DNA of 42,808 nucleotides from positions 1 to 42,808 of the forward strand of contig CAIOZW010000435.1 of assembly GCA_903862855.1 (NCBI GenBank). Direction: 5' to 3'. A program made the translations under genes and the position numbers. Below the pieces are notes generated by a model. That model did no database searches, was not told the DNA's origin, and saw only the letters and a program-made list of their open reading frames with translations. Below, piece after piece: positions 8,649-19,702 of the stretch. Positions within the stretch are counted from its first letter, which is position 1. Every line of letters starts with the position of its first letter. This DNA is from an uncultured Acidobacteriota bacterium (GTDB taxonomy: Bacteria; Acidobacteriota; Blastocatellia; RBC074).

Positions 8649-9560
8649 TCAGTCCAGTTGATCAGGTGGCAATGGTTCGACGTGAATCGTCGCCGTCACG
8701 CGTCCAAGAGCCTCTTTGAGGCGCTCCTCGACCTCTTCGGTCACCGCGTGGGTGGCGTAATGGTCTTGCTCGATTCGTGGATCGACGTGCATATGCATCT
8801 CGATAAAGATCTCCCCGCCGTGGGAGCGGGAACGAATGTCGTGGACCGAATGGACTCCGGTCACCCCTGCCGCGATCTCGGCAATCCGGGCAGGTGGAAC
8901 TGGAGCTTCATCGACCAGGACGGGGACGGTGCTCTTGAAGATCTGGTATCCGCTCCAGGCAATGAAGACCGCCACGCCGAGAGAGAGAACCGGATCGAGC
9001 CAGTAGTAGCCCTGTCGGATCAGGAAGAGTCCGACGAGGATCGCGCAACTGACGACAACATCGCTCCGGGTGTGGATGGAATCAGCGATCAGAAAATCGC
9101 TCTTCAGCCTCTTCCCTTCGCGATACTCGTAGAGGGTGACGACGACGTTGGTCGCAATGGTGACGACCATCACGCCGATTGTCAGCCACGAGATCTCGGG
9201 TGGAGTGGAGGGAGGATCGAAGATGCGCCCCAGCGCACTCAGCCCGAGCTGATAGCAGGTGACAAAGAGAAAACCGGCGATGACGAAGGCGGCGAGCGTC
9301 TCGAACTTGGCGTGGCCGTAGGGATGGTTCTCATCCGGTTCGGCCGATGCATATTTCGTCACCACCAGACCCACCACATTGTTGAGCGAATCGACCGAAG
9401 AGTGGATCGCATCACTGATGACGCTCAGGCTGCCGGCAAGGATACCGGCGACCAATTTTCCCGCAACAACCGCCAGATTGAGGCAGAGCGTGATAAAAAG
9501 AACACGCTGTACACCACGCTGGTACTGATGATTGGCGGTGATGGCTGGTATTTCACTCAT
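8649..9560 (-). CDS. Cation diffusion facilitator (zinc/iron/manganese exporter type)
   Basis: CDF transporters export divalent metals in exchange for protons. The protein has about six transmembrane segments, then a cytoplasmic C-terminal domain from about residue 205 that ends with several histidines ([20 protein letters not shown]). The metal-site motifs are SDAIHSSVD in TM2 and ADSIHTRSD in TM5, with HPYGHAKFE between TM2 and TM3, all typical of the family. Which metal it moves cannot be told from these motifs. I used the ATG at 9560; a GTG at 9572 in the same frame is possible, and neither has a strong ribosome-binding site. It starts 16 bp after aguA ends, so translational coupling is likely. 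Confidence 0.92.
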   Translation of the reverse strand: MSEIPAITANHQYQRGVQRVLFITLCLNLAVVAGKLVAGILAGSLSVISDAIHSSVDSLNNVVGLVVTKYASAEPDENHPYGHAKFETLAAFVIAGFLFVTCYQLGLSALGRIFDPPSTPPEISWLTIGVMVVTIATNVVVTLYEYREGKRLKSDFLIADSIHTRSDVVVSCAILVGLFLIRQGYYWLDPVLSLGVAVFIAWSGYQIFKSTVPVLVDEAPVPPARIAEIAAGVTGVHSVHDIRSRSHGGEIFIEMHMHVDPRIEQDHYATHAVTEEVEERLKEALGRVTATIHVEPLPPDQLD

Positions 9561-9576
9561 ATTCGAACCCACCCGC

Positions 9577-10641
9577 TCATCCCGCCGCAGGTTGCTGCTG
9601 CGTCACACAATGGATCGCTCCGAGCCCCCAGATCAGGGAAGAGCAGTCGACAGGGATAACTTTACGCCCGGAGAAGAACGACTGCAAGATCGCACAGGCC
9701 TTCTCGTCATTTGGATGGCGATAGGTAGGAACGAGAACGACCCGATTGGCAACGTAAAAGTTGGCATAGCTGGCCGGGAGGCGATGGCCATTGAAGGAGA
9801 CCGGACCGGGCATCGGCAGTTCGACGACCCGGAAGGGGCGGCCATCCTGATCGACCATTCCTTTCAGACGGGCAAGGTTTTCGCGCAACGGGTGGTAGTT
9901 CTCGTCGAGCGGGTCATCCTCGACGGCGGTGACGATGATCTCAGGGGTGACGAAGCGGGTCAGATCGTCGATGTGGCCATCGGTATCGTCACCAACGATG
10001 CCATCACCAAGCCAGAGAATGTGGTGAACACCGAGGTAGTCGCGCAGGAAGCGCTCGATTCCGGCACGATCGAGATGCGGGTTACGGTTGGGATTGAGCA
10101 GGCAGGACTCGGTCGTGAGGAGAGTCCCGCGCCCATTGACCTCGATCGAACCGCCCTCCATGACGATGCCGGGGGTGAAGAGTGGTTCACCCGACTCGGA
10201 GGCGATACGGGTCGGCACGACATCATCGAGGTCATAGGGAGGATACTTGTCGCCCCAGGCGTTGTAGCCCCAGTCGTTGATCGCCCGCTCACGCCGTCCA
10301 TTCCGGTCGCGTACGACATAGATCGGCCCGTGGTCGCGACACCAGGCGTCGTTGGTCGGATTGAGGTGAAAGCGGACGGCTTGCAGATCGACGCCGGAGC
10401 GCTCGAGCAGGCTCCGCACCTGGCGGGCAAAATCCTCATCAGCAACATTGATCCGCACCAGCTCTGACTGGGAGAGGTGGCGGGTCATTTCGGCAAAGAT
10501 CTCCGGGACGGGTTCGAAGGCTCCCGGCCAGCTCGCCTCCTTGTGTGGCCACGAGAGCCAGGTGGCTTCGTGGGGCTCCCACTCGGCCGGCATGTGGTAT
10601 CCAAGTTGAGCAGGGGTGGACTTAATCTGCGTAGCGGTCAA
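9577..10641 (-). CDS. aguA: Agmatine deiminase
   Basis: AguA hydrolyses agmatine to N-carbamoylputrescine and ammonia, the second step of putrescine synthesis from arginine. The 354-residue protein has the guanidine-modifying-enzyme fold. Key segments are MPAEWEPHEATWLSWPH, NDAWCRDHGP, the MEGGSIEVNG active-site strand, the DDTDGHIDDL histidine/aspartate block and the catalytic Cys345 in GAIHCVTQQQP. Translation probably starts at the TTG at 10641, which has GAGGAG 6 nt upstream; the first in-frame ATG is 16 codons later and would cut into a less conserved N-terminus. It lies 14 bp after aguB, the next enzyme, and speA at 25499 supplies agmatine. Confidence 0.95.
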   Translation of the reverse strand: MTATQIKSTPAQLGYHMPAEWEPHEATWLSWPHKEASWPGAFEPVPEIFAEMTRHLSQSELVRINVADEDFARQVRSLLERSGVDLQAVRFHLNPTNDAWCRDHGPIYVVRDRNGRRERAINDWGYNAWGDKYPPYDLDDVVPTRIASESGEPLFTPGIVMEGGSIEVNGRGTLLTTESCLLNPNRNPHLDRAGIERFLRDYLGVHHILWLGDGIVGDDTDGHIDDLTRFVTPEIIVTAVEDDPLDENYHPLRENLARLKGMVDQDGRPFRVVELPMPGPVSFNGHRLPASYANFYVANRVVLVPTYRHPNDEKACAILQSFFSGRKVIPVDCSSLIWGLGAIHCVTQQQPAAG

Positions 10642-10655
10642 ATCGGTCTCCTCGA

Positions 10656-11552
10656 TCAGTCGATGAAACGGCGCGTCAGATCTCCATAGGCATCGATCCG
10701 CCGATCACGAAGAAACGGCCAGTGGGTCCGCTGGACATCGCTCTTGCCAAGGTCGATCTCCGCAATCAAAATCTCTTCACTGGCGACCGAGGCCTTGTCA
10801 ATGATCTGGCCGGATGGATCAGAGATAAAGCTCTGCCCCCAGAACTCGATTCCCTCCCCGGGATGGCCGGCCGGAGTCGGCTCGTGTCCGACCCGGTTGG
10901 CGACGGCGACATAGACGCCATTGGCGATGGCATGGCCGCGCTGGATCGTCTCCCACGAGGCGTGCTGGCGAACTCCATACTCGACCTTCTCGGATGGATG
11001 CCAACCGATCGCCGTCGGATAGAAGATGATCTGCGCCCCGGTGAGGGCGGTCAGACGGGCCGCTTCGGGGTACCACTGGTCCCAGCAGATGAGGACACCG
11101 ACGCGTCCAAAGCGGGTCTGAAAGGAGCGAAAGCCCAAGTCTCCCGGCGTAAAGTAGAACTTCTCATAGAAGAGCGGATCGTCCGGGATATGCATCTTGC
11201 GGTAGAGTCCGCAGAGCGATCCATCGGCATCGATCACGACGGCCGTGTTGTGGTAGAGCCCGGGCGCGCGACGCTCAAAGAGCGATCCGACAATGACGAC
11301 GCCACGCGAGGCCGCCAGCCGGCAGAGCGCATCGGTACTTGGCCCGGGGATCGATTCGGCAAGATCGAAATTGGCATGCTCCTCGGTCTGGCAGAAATAG
11401 CGCGATCGAAAGAGCTCCTGGGTGCTGATGATCCGGGCTCCACGGTCGGCCGCCTCACCGATCTTTGCGATGATCTTGTCAAGATTCCCGGCCGGATCGA
11501 CTCCACAGCTCATCTGGACCAGACCGACTCGGACACGATTGCTTTTGCTCAT
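10656..11552 (-). CDS. aguB: N-carbamoylputrescine amidase
   Basis: AguB hydrolyses N-carbamoylputrescine to putrescine, carbon dioxide and ammonia. It is a 298-residue nitrilase-superfamily enzyme with the Glu-Lys-Cys triad visible: Glu46 in ISTQELF, Lys119 in LYRKMHIPDDP and Cys156 in LICWDQWYPEAARL. The YEKFYFTPGD segment, the WETIQRGHAIANG block and a conserved THWPFLRDRRIDAY near the C-terminus are typical of AguB and not of other nitrilases. Its close pairing with aguA supports the call. The ribosome-binding site before the ATG at 11552 is weak. Confidence 0.95.
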   Translation of the reverse strand: MSKSNRVRVGLVQMSCGVDPAGNLDKIIAKIGEAADRGARIISTQELFRSRYFCQTEEHANFDLAESIPGPSTDALCRLAASRGVVIVGSLFERRAPGLYHNTAVVIDADGSLCGLYRKMHIPDDPLFYEKFYFTPGDLGFRSFQTRFGRVGVLICWDQWYPEAARLTALTGAQIIFYPTAIGWHPSEKVEYGVRQHASWETIQRGHAIANGVYVAVANRVGHEPTPAGHPGEGIEFWGQSFISDPSGQIIDKASVASEEILIAEIDLGKSDVQRTHWPFLRDRRIDAYGDLTRRFID

Positions 11553-11585
11553 AGGATTTGCAGATCCGTCATTCGTCCGATGGGA

Positions 11586-12488
11586 CTATGGTTTGATCTC
11601 CAGCAGTTCGACCTCGAAGACGAGGGTTGAGTTGGGAGGAATAACTCCAAGATCACGGCCACCATATCCAAGGTGGGGCGGGATGATCAGCTTCCGCTTG
11701 CTACGAAGCTTCATCGACATGACGCCTTCGTCCCAGCCCCTGATGACCTGCCCCTCGCCGATGCGGAACTCAAAGGGGCGATTGCGATCGAGCGAGCTGT
11801 CGAACTTCTGGCCATTGAGAAGTCTGCCGGTGTAGTGAACGACGACGGTCTGACCGCGGGTGGGAGTCGGGCCCGCTCCCGGGTCGAGATCCTCGTAACG
11901 CAGACCGGTCCGTGTGATGACCTCACGACTCGGAAGCAGCAGATTGGGCGACGTCAACTGCCCCTCGGGAAGCACCGGAAGAGAGTTGACCGACGCGAGG
12001 CGCCAGACGCCCTTCACTCGCACCCAGACCTCGGTGACACTTGCTTCGGCGAGGCGATCATCACCATTTTTGAAGACGAAACGTCCATTTTTGATGGCGG
12101 TTCCAGGATAGAGACGAACCTTCGAGTCGAGCAGATCGATCTGGACCGAGCCGGCTCGACTGTCGGCCATGCGGGCAATGATGTCGGCCTTCGTCAGTGG
12201 GGCTCCATCGTGATCGGTAAGGATGAAATCGTCGGCAAGGATACCTTTGAGGATTACTGTGTCATTGGTGGTGACAGCCTTGATCCAGCGCTGTTCGGCC
12301 TGGAGAATCTGATCCTCGGGACGCGCCACCGCCGCCGGTCCGGATGCAGATGACCGCACCGGAGCCCGGGTTCCGGTCGCCGCTCCCTTGCGCGGCGCTG
12401 GCTTTGTCTGGGCACGAACCACCTCGGTTGTCCTGATCGTCAAGATGACCAGAATGGTCAGTAGAATCGCTTGAAGAACCCTGTTCAA
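11586..12488 (-). CDS. Exported DUF4440 (NTF2-like) - FKBP peptidyl-prolyl isomerase fusion
   Basis: This 300-residue protein joins two domains behind an N-terminal hydrophobic signal (residues 5-18) and a Pro/Ala/Arg-rich linker. Residues 57-170 read as a DUF4440/SnoaL-like, NTF2-fold domain (EQRWIKAVTTNDTVILKGIL, a LTKADIIARM loop and VWRLASVNS at the end). Residues 192-299 form an FKBP domain with VVVHYTGRLLNGQKFDSS, EGQVIRGWDEGVMSMK, PPHLGYGG and IPPNSTLVFEVELL, which keeps the usual isomerase residues. It probably helps periplasmic proteins fold, with the NTF2-like part as a binding module; that role is inference. Translation likely starts at the TTG at 12488, with GGAGG 7 nt upstream. 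It is the first gene of the aguB-aguA-CDF-AKR run. Confidence 0.88.
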   Translation of the reverse strand: MNRVLQAILLTILVILTIRTTEVVRAQTKPAPRKGAATGTRAPVRSSASGPAAVARPEDQILQAEQRWIKAVTTNDTVILKGILADDFILTDHDGAPLTKADIIARMADSRAGSVQIDLLDSKVRLYPGTAIKNGRFVFKNGDDRLAEASVTEVWVRVKGVWRLASVNSLPVLPEGQLTSPNLLLPSREVITRTGLRYEDLDPGAGPTPTRGQTVVVHYTGRLLNGQKFDSSLDRNRPFEFRIGEGQVIRGWDEGVMSMKLRSKRKLIIPPHLGYGGRDLGVIPPNSTLVFEVELLEIKP

Positions 12489-12508
12489 ACCTCATCCTCC
12501 CGGTTATC

Positions 12509-12529
12509 TGACAGGCGGCCGACCTGTCA
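12509..12529. promoter_or_regulatory. Inverted repeat TGACAGG-N7-CCTGTCA upstream of the FKBP gene
   Basis: Perfect 7-bp arms lie 20 bp before the start of the five-gene minus-strand operon. The pairing is partly extended by TTATC/GATAA further out. The position suits either an operator or a leader hairpin. It shares the TGACAG half-site with elements near ubiX and speA. Confidence 0.4.
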
Positions 12530-12751
12530 CCTGATAATTTATCTGACCGAAAAAGATCCACCCGACACGGCGCGGACTGGCCTCGGATGGTCCGATGGTC
12601 TTAAGATCTTCCCAATACAGATTGTGACTATAACAGAATGAGACAATAATTGATCGACCGTGATCAGGCAAGTCGGTCTGGATGAGCGATCGTCTTCCCA
12701 GACTACGTTGCAACGCAACTTTAATCAGACAACCTTAATCCTGAAATCGAG

Positions 12752-14422
12752 ATGAAGAAGAGAGTACGCCGTGTTGATGATGGTCGGCGCAGATTCATGA
12801 AGTCGCTTCCGGCAGCGGGAGCGGCGGTCATGCTGCCCGAGAGTGGAGTTACGGAAGCCGGAGCTGGTCAGGCCCCGGTCAATGGACGCATCTCGCGGGA
12901 GATGCTCCACGAAGCAGCGCAGCTTGCCGGTCTTTCGCTGACCGAGGGACAGGAGACACAGGCACTGCCGGGGATCAACCGCAATCTGACCAGCTATGAG
13001 ACACTGCGGCGGATCGATGTACCGCTCGACACCGAGCTGGCGACGCTCTTCAATCCCGCCCTGCCAGGGAAGCGTTATCAGCGGACGCGGACTCCGCTGC
13101 GGCGAACACGGGTCGCGCCCCCGAGCTTCACGAAGGTCGAGGATCTCGCCTTCTGTACCGTCACTCAGCTCGCAGAGCTGGTGCGGACCCGACGCGTCAC
13201 GTCGGTCGAGTTGACGCAGATGTATCTCGACCGGTTGAAGAAGGAGGGTGAGAAGCTGCTCTGCGTCGTCACCCTGACCGAGGAACTGGCGCAGCAGCAG
13301 GCGGCAGCGGCCGATCGTGAGATTGCGGCTGGACGCTACCGTGGACCGCTGCACGGCATACCTTATGGACTAAAGGATCTCTTTGCGACGAAGGGATACT
13401 TGACCACCTGGGGCGCCGAGCCATTTCGTGAGCAGATGATCGATCTCGATGCGACAGTGGTCGAGAGGCTGCGGGAGGCTGGAGCAGTGCTCGTCGCCAA
13501 GCTCTCGATGGGTGCACTGGCCCAGGGAGCACGCTGGTTCAAAGGAGTGACGCGCAACCCAAAACAGCCCGAGGAGGCAACCATCGGTTCCAGCGGCTCT
13601 TCGGCCGGTTCGGCAGCGGCGACGGCGGCCGGTCTGGTCGGCTTTGCGATCGGGACTGAGACCCTTGGGTCGATCATCTCGCCATCGGCGCGGTGTGGCG
13701 TCACCGGACTCCGCCCGACTTATGGGAGAATCAGCCGCTATGGGGCAATGGCCCTCAGTTGGACCATGGACAAGATCGGGCCGATCTGCCGCGGAGTCGA
13801 GGACTGCGCCCTCGTGCTGGATGCGTTGTATGGGCCTGATGGACGCGATCTGAGCGTCAGCGATGCCGCCTTCAATTGGTCTCCCCGCCGACAACTCTCG
13901 AAGATGCGGATTGGTTACCTGAAGAATGAGTTCGAACAGGGTGATGAGGCGCGGCGAAAAGTATACGCAGAGGCACTCGACAGGCTCCGCGCCGCCGGGG
14001 CCAACCTGCAACCGATCGAGCTGCCAAAGATCGAGGCCGGGGCGCTGCGGATCATCCTCTCTGCCGAGGCAGCAACGGCTTTTGACGATATCACCCGAGA
14101 CGGGCGGGTCAACCAGCTCTCCGGGCAGGGCCCGAACGACTGGCCAAACTCCTTCCGCACCTCGCGCTTCATTCCAGCTGTCGAGTACCTGCGGGCCCAG
14201 CGGATCCGTCGGCTGCTGATGATCGAGATGGATCGCCTCATGAGTCAGTGGGATGTCTTCGTCTCTCCGGCGCCGGGGAGCGCCAGTCTGACGATCACCA
14301 ATCTGACGGGCCATCCCGCAGTCGTGACCCCTTGTGGCGCAGTCAACGGACTGCCCCTGGGGATTATGTTTACTGGCAATGTTTATGACGAGGGGGCTCC
14401 ACTGAGAGTCGCCATGGGATAG
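12752..14422 (+). CDS. Tat-type secreted amidase, C-terminus apparently cut short
   Basis: An amidase-signature enzyme of 556 residues. The N-terminus reads GRRRFMKSLPAAGAA, a twin-arginine-like signal, so export is likely. The Ser-cisSer-Lys residues are visible: Lys208 in GLKDLF, the SSGSSAGSAAATAAG serine block (281-295) and Ser307 in GTETLGSIISPSARCG. The substrate is unknown; amidase signature enzymes hydrolyse many amides. The frame ends in TAG at 14420-14422, immediately after YDEGAPLRVAM, where relatives continue for about 15-20 residues. Downstream sequence still resembles that tail: TFQTA in the same frame, then KYHQ in the next frame, ending TGA at 14485-14487, 1 bp before the next gene. 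A stop plus a frameshift may have removed the tail. The product may still be active. Confidence 0.88.
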   Translation: MKKRVRRVDDGRRRFMKSLPAAGAAVMLPESGVTEAGAGQAPVNGRISREMLHEAAQLAGLSLTEGQETQALPGINRNLTSYETLRRIDVPLDTELATLFNPALPGKRYQRTRTPLRRTRVAPPSFTKVEDLAFCTVTQLAELVRTRRVTSVELTQMYLDRLKKEGEKLLCVVTLTEELAQQQAAAADREIAAGRYRGPLHGIPYGLKDLFATKGYLTTWGAEPFREQMIDLDATVVERLREAGAVLVAKLSMGALAQGARWFKGVTRNPKQPEEATIGSSGSSAGSAAATAAGLVGFAIGTETLGSIISPSARCGVTGLRPTYGRISRYGAMALSWTMDKIGPICRGVEDCALVLDALYGPDGRDLSVSDAAFNWSPRRQLSKMRIGYLKNEFEQGDEARRKVYAEALDRLRAAGANLQPIELPKIEAGALRIILSAEAATAFDDITRDGRVNQLSGQGPNDWPNSFRTSRFIPAVEYLRAQRIRRLLMIEMDRLMSQWDVFVSPAPGSASLTITNLTGHPAVVTPCGAVNGLPLGIMFTGNVYDEGAPLRVAMG

Positions 14423-14488
14423 GGACTGACCTTCCAGACTGCAAGTACCATCAAAGTTCTATCAAAGTGCTACTGAAGGGAAAATGAC

Positions 14489-15418
<930 letters not shown>

Positions 15419-15454
15419 ATAAATGTAGCCGAGTGTGAAGAGCTGAGAGAGGAT

Positions 15455-15486
15455 GACCCGGGGTGGTAACCAGACCACCCCGGGTC
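15455..15486. terminator. Hairpin between convergent genes, probable bidirectional terminator
   Basis: A perfect 13-bp stem (GACCCGGGGTGGT with its complement) and a 6-nt loop sit between the stop codons of the PIG-L gene (15418) and the acyl-CoA dehydrogenase (15495). The T-run on the plus side is weak (GTTCATTTT), so termination in both directions is likely but not certain. Confidence 0.75.
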
Positions 15487-15494
15487 GTTCATTT

Positions 15495-16664
<1,170 letters not shown>

Positions 16665-16717
16665 AACATACTCCTCCCGCGACATTGCGGCGGGTCGATG
16701 GTTGAGACCGGTGAAGA

Positions 16718-17599
16718 CTACTCGGGGGTAATGCTGGCCTCGATCTTCGTAAAGCCCAGTCCGTAGGCGACGAGGGCATGGGGGAGACGAAGCAGAACCT
16801 CGTTGTAACTCTCCACACTCTGCAGGTAATCCTTCTGCGCGGTAGAGGTCTGGGTGATGGTCTCCTTGTAGGCATCGACCAGGCGCAGATAGGCATCATT
16901 GGCCTTCAGTTCAGCGTGATTGTCGGCAAGGGCGTTGACAGCCTCGACCTGCGACTGAAGTTCACGGTAGAAGCTGGCGATTGACTGACGGTCACCATCC
17001 TTGTCGGCGGTGACGGCGGCGTCGTAGCCGGCCTTGAGCGTAACCAGATTGGCCAGGACTCCGGGATCGGTCTTGATGACGGCATTGGCCGTCTCGACAG
17101 CCTTCTGTCCGGACTCACGCTGCTTGCCAATGATCGTTACGAAGTTGCTCCATTTGGCGATGGTCGCCTGCTTGCGACGCATCAGTTCGTCTCTGCTGTA
17201 AGGGAAGAGTTTGTCGATCGGATAGAACTTGCGATTCTCCTCGAAGTCGACCCAGTTCCACTCCTTGCCGTCCGATCCGGGAGGAGGTGGGGCAAAGTGT
17301 ATGCGGGTCGATTTGTTGGTGAATGCCGCGCTCGACGGTGTTCGTTCCCGGACAATGACCAGCGAACGGCCATCGGCCTCGGCGGTAATCGAGGTGACCT
17401 CGATCAGACTATCGATCTCCGAGGCGATGGCGCTGACCGGCGACTCGTTGATCTGCTTCAGTCGACGCGCAATCGAGAAGAATACTTCGTCCTTGCTGAT
17501 CGTCTTTGCTCCAGGGTTCTGGGCGAAGAGAATCGGCCCACCAGCGGAGAAAAGCAGGCTCACCAGCAGAATAGTTGCGATGCGGATTGTTATCTTCAT
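16718..17599 (-). CDS. LemA-like exported coiled-coil protein
   Basis: A 293-residue protein with a hydrophobic N-terminal signal (IRIATILLVSLLFSAGGPILFAQ). About 110 residues of unassigned sequence follow, then a helical LemA-like region. That region includes RRKQATIAKWSNFVTIIGKQ and ends NDAYLRLVDAYKETITQTSTAQKDYLQSVESYNEVLLRLPH, the usual C-terminal pattern of LemA proteins, whose function is still unclear. The N-terminal part (TSITAEADGRSLVIVRERTP) is not usual for the family and may be a separate domain. I chose the ATG at 17599 with GCGAGG just upstream; the frame continues to 17737 without family-like sequence. It is transcribed away from hflX. Confidence 0.62.
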   Translation of the reverse strand: MKITIRIATILLVSLLFSAGGPILFAQNPGAKTISKDEVFFSIARRLKQINESPVSAIASEIDSLIEVTSITAEADGRSLVIVRERTPSSAAFTNKSTRIHFAPPPPGSDGKEWNWVDFEENRKFYPIDKLFPYSRDELMRRKQATIAKWSNFVTIIGKQRESGQKAVETANAVIKTDPGVLANLVTLKAGYDAAVTADKDGDRQSIASFYRELQSQVEAVNALADNHAELKANDAYLRLVDAYKETITQTSTAQKDYLQSVESYNEVLLRLPHALVAYGLGFTKIEASITPE

Positions 17600-17878
17600 T
17601 TTACCTCGCTGATCATTATCAAGGTCAAGATCCAGATCAAGTTGTTCGAGATCATTCCTCACTGTCAGGGTTACCGAAAATCGGCCTGACGTCGGGGCAG
17701 TCACCCGCTCGAGATCAGGCGACCGGACTGGCGTCAATCGACAGTAACCGGTTGCGCCTGACGTAGAGTATTATTTATCTTTGACAGGCCGAATAAAAGT
17801 CAACTGAGACAAGGCAGGAACGGAGAGAAGACTATTCCACATATTGAAGGAAAAACACTGGGTCTGAAGGCCAACCAG

Positions 17879-19516
17879 TTGCGGAGACTGGAGAAGATGT
17901 ACCAGCGACGGCTGCCCCCGGCAGAGATCGTTACGCCCGATTTTGCGCGGCAGATGACGGAGCTTTCGCACGAGGTTGGAAGGCAGATTGGGGTGCTGGT
18001 CGACCGTAAGGGACATGTCGAGCACGTCATCCTCGGAGATGCAACGCGGATCGTCCTGCCAGCGCTCGACCGGTCACGACTCGGGAAGTCGCGCTTCAAC
18101 GGGCTGCGCTGCATTCACACGCACCTGCGCGGAGAGGCGGGGCTGACCCGCGACGACCTGACCGATCTGGCCCTGCTGCGTCTCGACCTGATGGTCGCGA
18201 TCGATGTCGAGTCCGGGAGTGGATTGCCGGGAGACGTCCATGCTGCGCATCTGCTGCCGATCACTGCCGGGAGCGGGGATGAATTGAATATTGATGGTGA
18301 GACGGGAATGTACAGGTTTCTGGATCCCTGTCCGGTTGGGCGGCTCGAGATCGACTTTCTCTCACTGATCGAATCGCTCGAAGCGGAGATGGCCCGCAAT
18401 CGTGGCATGCGCAAGGCCTCGGACCAGCGGGAACGGGCGATTCTGGTGAGCGTGACGACCGGAACGACCGCCGAAGCACGTGATTCACTCGACGAGCTGC
18501 GCGAGCTGGCAACCTCAGGAGGGCTGGTGACCCTCGATGAGATCATCCAGCGCCGGCCGTCTCTCGACCCGCGGACGCTGATTGGCAAAGGAAAGCTGGA
18601 GGAGATCATCATCCGCTCGCTGCAGCTCGGGGCGGACATCATGGTCTTTGATCGGGAGCTGACACCGTCGCAGGTGAGGGCAATCACCGCCGCGACCGAT
18701 CTGAAGGTACTCGACCGGTCACAACTTATCCTCGACATCTTTGCGCAGCGGGCGCAGACAAGTGAGGGACGAATCCAGGTCGAGTTGGCCCAGTTGAAGT
18801 ACATGCTGCCGCGACTGACCGGTAGCGGAACAGAGATGTCGCGGCTCATGGGCGGAATCGGCGGGCGCGGTCCCGGCGAGACGAAGCTCGAGGTCGATCG
18901 ACGGCGGGTACGCGACCGCATCACGCTGCTCGAAGATAAGCTGGGCCATGTCCGTGAGAGCCGGCAGCAGCGACGAGCCGCGCGCCAGCGGCGCGAGATG
19001 CCGGTGGTCTCGATTGTCGGCTACACGAATGCCGGCAAGAGTACCCTGCTCAACGCCCTCACCAACAGTCAGGTCACGGCAGAACAGCGGATGTTCGCGA
19101 CGCTCGATCCAACGAGCCGCCGGCTCCGTCTTCCGCAGGAGCAGGAGATTATCGTCAACGATACGGTCGGGTTCATCCGTGACCTGCCGCGTGACCTGCT
19201 CTCAGCCTTCAAGGCAACGCTCGAAGAGATGGAGCAGTCGGATCTGCTGATTCACCTTGTCGATGCGGCAAGCCCGCAGCTCGAGAGCCAGGTCAACTCG
19301 GTGCGAAGGATTCTGGTCGAACTGCAGCTCGACCGAATTCCACGGCTTCTCGTCTTCAACAAGACCGATCTGGTCGATCCCGAGGAGTTGTCACATCTCT
19401 GTGAGACCTGGAATGCCCTGCCGATCGCCGCGATCCGGCGCGAGACCCTCGACCGGCTCTCACGTGAGATAGAGGAGCGGCTCATCTACCGGACCACCAG
19501 CCTCATGGTCAATTAG
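17879..19516 (+). CDS. hflX: Ribosome-associated GTPase HflX
   Basis: HflX is a GTPase that splits stalled or stress-damaged 70S ribosomes. In order: the N-terminal nucleotide-binding-like region (RRLPPAEIVTPDFARQMTEL, the IHTHLRGEAGLTRDDLTDLALLR block), the HflX hallmark MLPRLTGSGTEMSRLMGGIG and GRGPGETKLEVDRR, then the G domain with GYTNAGKST at residues 381-389, NDTVGFIRDLP and the NKTD specificity motif. TTG at 17879 is the first ordinary start codon. However, the frame stays open upstream, and the codons just before it read EGKTLGLKANQ, which fits the usual HflX N-terminus. Translation may therefore begin earlier, at ATT 17834 (GGAG 8 nt before it) or ATT 17843. Confidence 0.95.
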   Translation: MRRLEKMYQRRLPPAEIVTPDFARQMTELSHEVGRQIGVLVDRKGHVEHVILGDATRIVLPALDRSRLGKSRFNGLRCIHTHLRGEAGLTRDDLTDLALLRLDLMVAIDVESGSGLPGDVHAAHLLPITAGSGDELNIDGETGMYRFLDPCPVGRLEIDFLSLIESLEAEMARNRGMRKASDQRERAILVSVTTGTTAEARDSLDELRELATSGGLVTLDEIIQRRPSLDPRTLIGKGKLEEIIIRSLQLGADIMVFDRELTPSQVRAITAATDLKVLDRSQLILDIFAQRAQTSEGRIQVELAQLKYMLPRLTGSGTEMSRLMGGIGGRGPGETKLEVDRRRVRDRITLLEDKLGHVRESRQQRRAARQRREMPVVSIVGYTNAGKSTLLNALTNSQVTAEQRMFATLDPTSRRLRLPQEQEIIVNDTVGFIRDLPRDLLSAFKATLEEMEQSDLLIHLVDAASPQLESQVNSVRRILVELQLDRIPRLLVFNKTDLVDPEELSHLCETWNALPIAAIRRETLDRLSREIEERLIYRTTSLMVN

Positions 19517-19702
19517 TAGCTGGTGGCGCCCGTTGACTGGATGAGCGATATTTCTCTCTCCTCCACGCTTGATCTTGCCGGGATCGATTTATCCGGGTTA
19601 CATTTGCGAAAATCGAACGGCACATTTTCTCTTTGGCCTTATTGAAAAAAGCCAAATTGAAGCAACCTGAAATGATCAGAAAGACCGGGGGGGAGTACTT
19701 GT

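Noticed and set aside
17600-17737. 46-residue N-terminal extension of the LemA-like protein
   Set aside because: The added sequence is polar and unlike a signal peptide, while ATG 17599 is directly preceded by GCGAGG and starts the hydrophobic signal.
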